This document shows positions 60,579 to 64,000 of a DNA stretch of 64,000 bases, in pieces. The notes below the pieces were generated by a model, which worked only from the letters and a program-made list of their open reading frames with translations, made no database searches and was not told where the DNA came from. Both the position numbers and the translations under genes were made by a program. The first letter of the stretch is position 1; each line of letters opens with the position of its first letter. Source of the DNA: Fretibacter rubidus (GTDB lineage Bacteria > Pseudomonadota > Alphaproteobacteria > Caulobacterales > Maricaulaceae); NCBI RefSeq assembly GCF_041429785.1, contig NZ_CP163423.1, positions 1,240,001-1,304,000 on the forward strand, read 5' to 3'.

Positions 60579-60660
60579 TCACGCTTTCGTGAAAGCCTGT
60601 GTTTGGCTGTCATAGGCAAATAATGGCAATTCCCATTTGTCAATTTAAAGGGGATTTTCC

Positions 60661-61056
60661 ATGACGTCATTACGCATACCACTGTTTCTAACGCGCCTGT
60701 CTATCGTTGGCTTTTTGCTGCCATGGCAAATCATGCGTTTTACCAAGCCTGAATCTATCGCAGGCATTGCCAAAAAATATTACAACATCAGCAGCGTTCC
60801 AGAAATCGCGAGCACGATTACAGGGGTGCTAATGATGTCGCTTTTACTGGCGTTTCTTGTCGGTTTCAAAAAACGGATTAGCTACGGTCTTGTGATGGTG
60901 TTGCACGGCATCGGCACATTAATGACGCTGCCGAACCTCATTCCAGGGCTAGAGGGTTATAACCAGCTGTTCTTGGCGGCTGTGCCGACGTTCTTTGCGA
61001 TGCTGCTGCTTTATTGCCTACGTGATCAAGACACATTCTTTAGTTTGAACAAGTAA
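60661..61056 (+). CDS. Hypothetical four-helix membrane protein
   Basis: 131 residues with about four membrane helices (about 10-25, 50-68, 75-95 and 100-118). It begins MTSLRIPLFLTRLSIVGFLL and ends with a polar tail. A strong AAAGGGGA ribosome binding site precedes the ATG, and codon use is like its neighbours. The layout is like small DoxX-type proteins, but I do not recognise it with certainty. It stands alone, followed by hairpins. Confidence 0.75.
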   Translation: MTSLRIPLFLTRLSIVGFLLPWQIMRFTKPESIAGIAKKYYNISSVPEIASTITGVLMMSLLLAFLVGFKKRISYGLVMVLHGIGTLMTLPNLIPGLEGYNQLFLAAVPTFFAMLLLYCLRDQDTFFSLNK

Positions 61057-61062
61057 ATTGGC

Positions 61063-61181
61063 GGTTGGTCATAGAGCTCAATGGGATGAATGTGAGACCT
61101 ATGACCAACCCACCGTTTTACGACAATGAGCGTGGGGTTCATTGTCAATTACACCGGATGAGTTGGGATGAATAACCGGTG
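61063..61181 (+). repeat. Three consecutive hairpins with a shared loop motif
   Basis: GGTTGGTCATAG (61063-61074) pairs with CTATGACCAACC (61099-61110); GACAATGA (61122-61129) with TCATTGTC (61139-61146); CACCGG (61152-61157) with CCGGTG (61176-61181). All three stems are perfect. Loops 1 and 3 both contain TGGGATGAAT (61082-61091 and 61164-61173), and loop 2 contains GTGGGGT. The row starts just after the stop of the hypothetical membrane protein. Confidence 0.65.
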
Positions 61182-61289
61182 ACGAATTATAAATACACCA
61201 AAGGTTGTAAAAATCCAGTTAAATCGACTATAAATGCAACTCATGGTTTATAATTGGTATTTTTCCATAATAATCAAATTCTTCAAATC

Positions 61290-61418
61290 CAAAGTGTTCA
61301 GTCCCGCCGTAATAGACTTGTCAGTTACGCTGGTCCCGCATAGCTGCTACGTCCGGACCTATCCCCTTTGGTATGGACTTCTCTTAGCGCCCCGGTTCTG
61401 CCGGTGGCGCTTTTTTTT
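61290..61418 (+). ncRNA. Candidate small RNA ending at a strong terminator
   Basis: A plus-strand terminator at the end has no coding gene within 330 bases upstream. The stretch before it can fold: AGTCC (61300-61304) with GGACT (61375-61379) closes two hairpins, CGTAA..TTACG (61308-61329, with inner GAC/GTC) and GGTCC..GGACC (61332-61359). A perfect TATAAT lies at 61249-61254, with a weak -35. I could not match it to SRP RNA, 6S RNA, RNase P or tmRNA. The exact 5' end is a guess. Confidence 0.45.
61386..61418 (+). terminator. Rho-independent terminator
   Basis: AGCGCC-CCGG (61386-61395) pairs with CCGG-T-GGCGCT (61401-61411) around TTCTG, with one bulged T, followed by a run of T to 61418. 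It works only in the plus direction. Confidence 0.85.
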
Positions 61419-61440
61419 GGCTTAAGCTCGTCCTGTGGTT

Positions 61441-61641
61441 TTATTTGCGGGGCCGCTTTGACCACAAGCTTTGGGCCAAAATTCGCCAGATAGGATCAAA
61501 CACCAAAATCATGATAACCACAGCAAGGCCCAAACCCCAATGCGCGTCTTTGATATAAAGCCAGATAAACAACCCCAGCATGAGCGGGTAAAAGGCCAGC
61601 GCATGAAACATCCGCCAAAGGGCTGTTAGCGCTGCTTTCAT
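61441..61641 (-). CDS. Small two-helix membrane protein
   Basis: 66 residues with two hydrophobic segments (about 13-31 and 33-52) and a basic C-terminus (SKRPRK). It starts 2 bases after the sixA stop, so it is the last gene of the DUF3089-sixA operon. Function not recognised. Confidence 0.65.
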   Translation of the reverse strand: MKAALTALWRMFHALAFYPLMLGLFIWLYIKDAHWGLGLAVVIMILVFDPIWRILAQSLWSKRPRK

Positions 61642-61643
61642 TC

Positions 61644-62138
61644 TTATTCTGCCTCTAAGTCTCTAGGCAAAACCATATCAACAACGCGCCAGCTTTGTGG
61701 GTCATGCCACGGGGCTTTGCCGATACGTTTGAAGACAGCACAGGCACCCGTCGGGAAACGGTGATAATGGCCTGTAATCAGATTGTAAAGCTCTGCCATG
61801 CCGGGGTTATGGGCCATTATCATCAACCGCCCCCCAGGCTCGCTCTCTCGCTGCATGATCGTCAGCATCGTATTGGCACTGGCGTGATAAAGGGCGGGGT
61901 TGTGATGGACGGTCTGCGCACCAGGGATGATGCGGATAAGGCGTTTTGCTGTCTCTAAGGTGCGCGCCGCATCAGAGCTCCAGATAACGTCAGGCGCATA
62001 TCCGCGCGCAACAAGGGTGCGGGCCACCAACCCACTTGCACGCCGACCGCGCTTATTTAATGGCCGCTCATGATCGCTAAGGCCGCTATCATCCCATGAT
62101 GATTTTGCATGACGCATTAATAATAGGTGGCTGGCCAC
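61644..62138 (-). CDS. sixA: SixA-like histidine phosphatase
   Basis: A 164-residue histidine phosphatase superfamily protein. The catalytic motif is LMRHAKSSW (Arg9-His10) at the N-terminus, and LMIMAHNPGM gives the second histidine. SixA of E. coli removes phosphate from phosphohistidine in ArcB or PtsO-type proteins; the alphaproteobacterial target is unknown. It is coupled to its neighbours by 2-base gaps on both sides. Confidence 0.85.
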   Translation of the reverse strand: MASHLLLMRHAKSSWDDSGLSDHERPLNKRGRRASGLVARTLVARGYAPDVIWSSDAARTLETAKRLIRIIPGAQTVHHNPALYHASANTMLTIMQRESEPGGRLMIMAHNPGMAELYNLITGHYHRFPTGACAVFKRIGKAPWHDPQSWRVVDMVLPRDLEAE

Positions 62139-62140
62139 AG

Positions 62141-63337
62141 TTATTCCTTAACTGGCGTGACGGGACTCTCAATGATATCGATCACCTCTAAGTCATCAAG
62201 ACGTTTGACACGCGTCGGTAATTTACCTGTCGCGATAAGGCTCTGTACGCGTGCGCGCGCATTAATCCGTAAATCTTCAAAAAACAGATTGGACGGCAAT
62301 GTCCAGAACCGTGCGCCAAGGCCCAAGGGGCGACGCAGGGCTTTGCTGCGCGGCTTTCCAACTTGAAGGAGGCCGTCCTGACATTCGGCCCAACTTTGAC
62401 GCGGTAACGGTGGGGGCAGGCGGTCAGGCTCTATGCCCTCTGCGGCCATACCGCCTTTATGCTCTGTAGCATCGACTTTTTGGCCGTTTACTGTCCAAGA
62501 TAACGGATTAGTGCAAAGTAAGGGCTGGCGAGCCGTTTTCTCAAAATTTCGCCCGTTGTGATAGAGTGCATTGGTGGCAAACCGTTTGGCGTTCGCTTTA
62601 TCGCCCGGCATGAACGCCCCATAAGCGACCACACAGCCGTAATCAGTAGCAGAGCCGCAGGGCTTTAGATGGGAAAGGCTACTGTCAAATAATGACATCG
62701 GAACGGGATGATCGATAATATAGGCCACCGCTAGACGGTCTTTTAATGGTCCGTTGAAGTAATCAGACAAAAGACGTGTAACGTGATCTGCGCCTTGGCC
62801 ATGACCAGCAAGGATGATGGGGCGTTCTGGCGGACTGCTAGACAGGAAAACCTCAAAGGCGCGGCGAATATCTTTATAGGCAAAATCACGGGCGCGCTGG
62901 GCGTCCTCTCGGTTCGTCATATAGCTATACATGGCGGCGTGGCGGTAATAGGGCGCAAAGAGGCGGCCAGCATAACCGTAAGGCGCGACGTAGTTAGGTC
63001 GCACGATCCGTTGTAATCGTTCGCGGCGACGGTCGACGTCAACAGGCAAAACCCAATGCTTGCCGCCGCGGTAAACGCCCGGCACCACAATGAAGGCATC
63101 GGCGGGGGCGTCTGCGTCATAAACATCGGCAGATAGATCAGGAATAGCGAGCCATGATGTTGGGTCCGCATAGTCAGGGGCCACAGGTTTGTCATAGGTT
63201 TGAAAGGGAACGCCAGGGTCTTGCAAGGACTGAAAGATATCATTGCGGTAAAAAAACAGGCCCAAAGCAATCAAGACAATCAGGCCAGCCATAGTCGCGA
63301 CTATTTTTTTACCCTCGCCAAAGCTGAAATTTGCCAT
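62141..63337 (-). CDS. DUF3089 family alpha/beta hydrolase-like protein
   Basis: 398 residues. One N-terminal membrane helix (about 14-30) is followed by an alpha/beta-hydrolase-like domain with DAFIVVPGVYRGGKHWVLPV, YAGRLFAPYYRHAA and RPIILAGHGQGADHV. The nucleophile elbow reads His179-Gly180-Gln181-Gly182, where DUF3089 proteins I remember have GHSQG, so the catalytic serine seems to be missing. The DNA (GGC) supports glycine. It leads the operon with sixA and a small membrane protein. Confidence 0.82.
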   Translation of the reverse strand: MANFSFGEGKKIVATMAGLIVLIALGLFFYRNDIFQSLQDPGVPFQTYDKPVAPDYADPTSWLAIPDLSADVYDADAPADAFIVVPGVYRGGKHWVLPVDVDRRRERLQRIVRPNYVAPYGYAGRLFAPYYRHAAMYSYMTNREDAQRARDFAYKDIRRAFEVFLSSSPPERPIILAGHGQGADHVTRLLSDYFNGPLKDRLAVAYIIDHPVPMSLFDSSLSHLKPCGSATDYGCVVAYGAFMPGDKANAKRFATNALYHNGRNFEKTARQPLLCTNPLSWTVNGQKVDATEHKGGMAAEGIEPDRLPPPLPRQSWAECQDGLLQVGKPRSKALRRPLGLGARFWTLPSNLFFEDLRINARARVQSLIATGKLPTRVKRLDDLEVIDIIESPVTPVKE

Positions 63338-63356
63338 ATCAAAACCTTTAACTACG

Positions 63357-63395
63357 CCCTATAGACCTATACATATTTGGTGCGCGGTCATAGGG
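63357..63395. promoter_or_regulatory. Inverted repeat between divergent DUF3089 and DUF502 genes
   Basis: CCCTATAGACC (63357-63367) pairs with GGTCATAGGG (63386-63395) with one bulged base. It lies in the 95-base divergent promoter region and could be an operator for either gene. Confidence 0.35.
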
Positions 63396-63432
63396 GCCGT
63401 CAAAGATATAACTGTATTTTAATGGACGCAAG

Positions 63433-64000
63433 ATGAGCCAGGCCGAAGACCAAAATGCCCCATTGGGCCAGACCTCCGAAGAGGTTAAAAAGACAGGCTT
63501 TGTGCGCCATATCCGCAATAAGTTTCTGACCGGTATCGTCGTCTCACTACCCATACTTGTAACGATATTAGGTATTTCCGCAATCGTAGGTTGGTTTGAC
63601 GAAAAGGTTTTGGGGCTTGTCCCCGCGCGCTACAAAGGCATTCCGTGGGTGGATATGGTTCTCTCTATTCCAGGGTTAGGACTGATTGTTGTCTTTCTTG
63701 GTCTGATTATTTTAGGTATTTTGGCGTCCAATATTATTGGCACGTCTATCTTAAAGGCGGGTGAGCGAATTCTTGCGCGTGTGCCTGTGGTCAGCAACGT
63801 CTATAATTTCATGAAACAGATCGTCACGACAATCGCCCAGCAGGGCGAACGGTCTTTTAAAGAGGTGTGCTTGATTGAATATCCACGCCCCGGTCTATGG
63901 GCCGTGGCTTTTGTGACGTCAGATTTACAGGGCGCTCCAAAACGTCAATTGGGCGAGGGCTATGTTTGTGTCTTTGTGCCGACGACACCAAATCCGACAT
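63433..64000 (+). CDS. DUF502 family membrane protein (C-terminus cut off)
   Basis: The frame is open from ATG 63433 to the end of the window, about 189 codons. After a polar start come two membrane helices (about residues 32-55 and 75-100), then a VVSNVYNFMKQIVTTIAQQG segment and a soluble domain ending in FVPTTPNPT, the typical DUF502 pattern. Function unknown. It is divergent from the DUF3089 operon. Confidence 0.88.
   Translation, partial: MSQAEDQNAPLGQTSEEVKKTGFVRHIRNKFLTGIVVSLPILVTILGISAIVGWFDEKVLGLVPARYKGIPWVDMVLSIPGLGLIVVFLGLIILGILASNIIGTSILKAGERILARVPVVSNVYNFMKQIVTTIAQQGERSFKEVCLIEYPRPGLWAVAFVTSDLQGAPKRQLGEGYVCVFVPTTPNPT

Noticed and set aside
61290-61418. Identity as SRP RNA, 6S RNA, RNase P RNA or tmRNA
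   Set aside because: None of the conserved sequence marks (for example the SRP tetraloop region or the RNase P core) could be found.
61234-61425. 63-codon plus-strand ORF
   Set aside because: It runs through the strong terminator at 61386-61418 and lacks a ribosome binding site; the region is better explained as RNA.

Overview
The window reads as one contiguous piece of an alphaproteobacterial chromosome with moderate GC content. The gene order is the conserved alphaproteobacterial core: nuoL-M-N, birA, coaX, rnj, mce, DUF1467, proS, lolC-lolD, dnaE, rpsB-tsf-pyrH-frr-uppS-cdsA-dxr-rseP-bamA-skp-lpxD-fabZ-lpxA-lpxI-lpxB, then gltA, gltX, comEC, lexA, trpC-D-G-E, ppiD, tpiA, secG and pyrG. 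The two SOS boxes have the alphaproteobacterial form GTTC-N7-GTTC, there are two GltX paralogues, and DUF1467 is present. My best guess is the Caulobacterales/Maricaulales/Hyphomonadales side of the class; this is inference from gene content. No rRNA, tRNA, insertion sequence, prophage or CRISPR array was seen. Both window edges cut genes (nuoL at the left, a DUF502 gene at the right).

Layout. 1-3766: end of the respiratory complex I operon. 3770-9208: biotin ligase, pantothenate kinase, RNase J, methylmalonyl-CoA epimerase, a small membrane protein and prolyl-tRNA synthetase. 9214-11293: LolCD lipoprotein export. 11290-12594 (minus): an amino-acid permease inserted in this otherwise conserved block. 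12670-16321: a LexA-type promoter, a 30-residue membrane peptide not called by ordinary gene finding, and dnaE. 16396-31673: a long plus-strand run coding for translation factors, UMP kinase, undecaprenyl and phospholipid synthesis, outer-membrane assembly (RseP, BamA, Skp) and lipid A synthesis. 31686-34412 (minus): gltX-gltA. 34578-36695: comEC. 36725-43319 (minus): ppiD, trpEGDC, lexA. 43504-46464: tpiA, secG, pyrG. 46668 onward is more mixed: a membrane-anchored XRE regulator, a lytic transglycosylase, dapA, smpB, a type 5 uracil-DNA glycosylase with a NYN nuclease, folK, class II DAHP synthase, HU, an oxidoreductase/serine hydrolase pair, NAD synthetase, a second gltX, and a DUF3089-sixA-small protein operon.

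The most interesting item is at 12670-12843. A clear promoter (TTGACT, 17 bases, GTATAA) runs directly into a perfect GAAC-N7-GAAC SOS box, and this promoter leads to a 30-codon ORF with its own ribosome binding site, encoding a single methionine-rich membrane helix just upstream of dnaE. The arrangement matches what I recall of Caulobacter SidA, the LexA-controlled 29-residue division inhibitor. lexA itself lies in the window with a matching SOS box. Other items worth checking are an rpsB gene fused in frame to a DUF2853-like domain, a small-RNA candidate with a strong terminator at 61290-61418, three hairpins with a shared loop motif at 61063-61181, a cloverleaf-like palindromic repeat at 50829-50954, a palindrome cluster in the tpiA/ppiD divergent promoter, a DUF3089 protein whose nucleophile serine is glycine, and a 50-base tandem duplication of the lpxD translation start.
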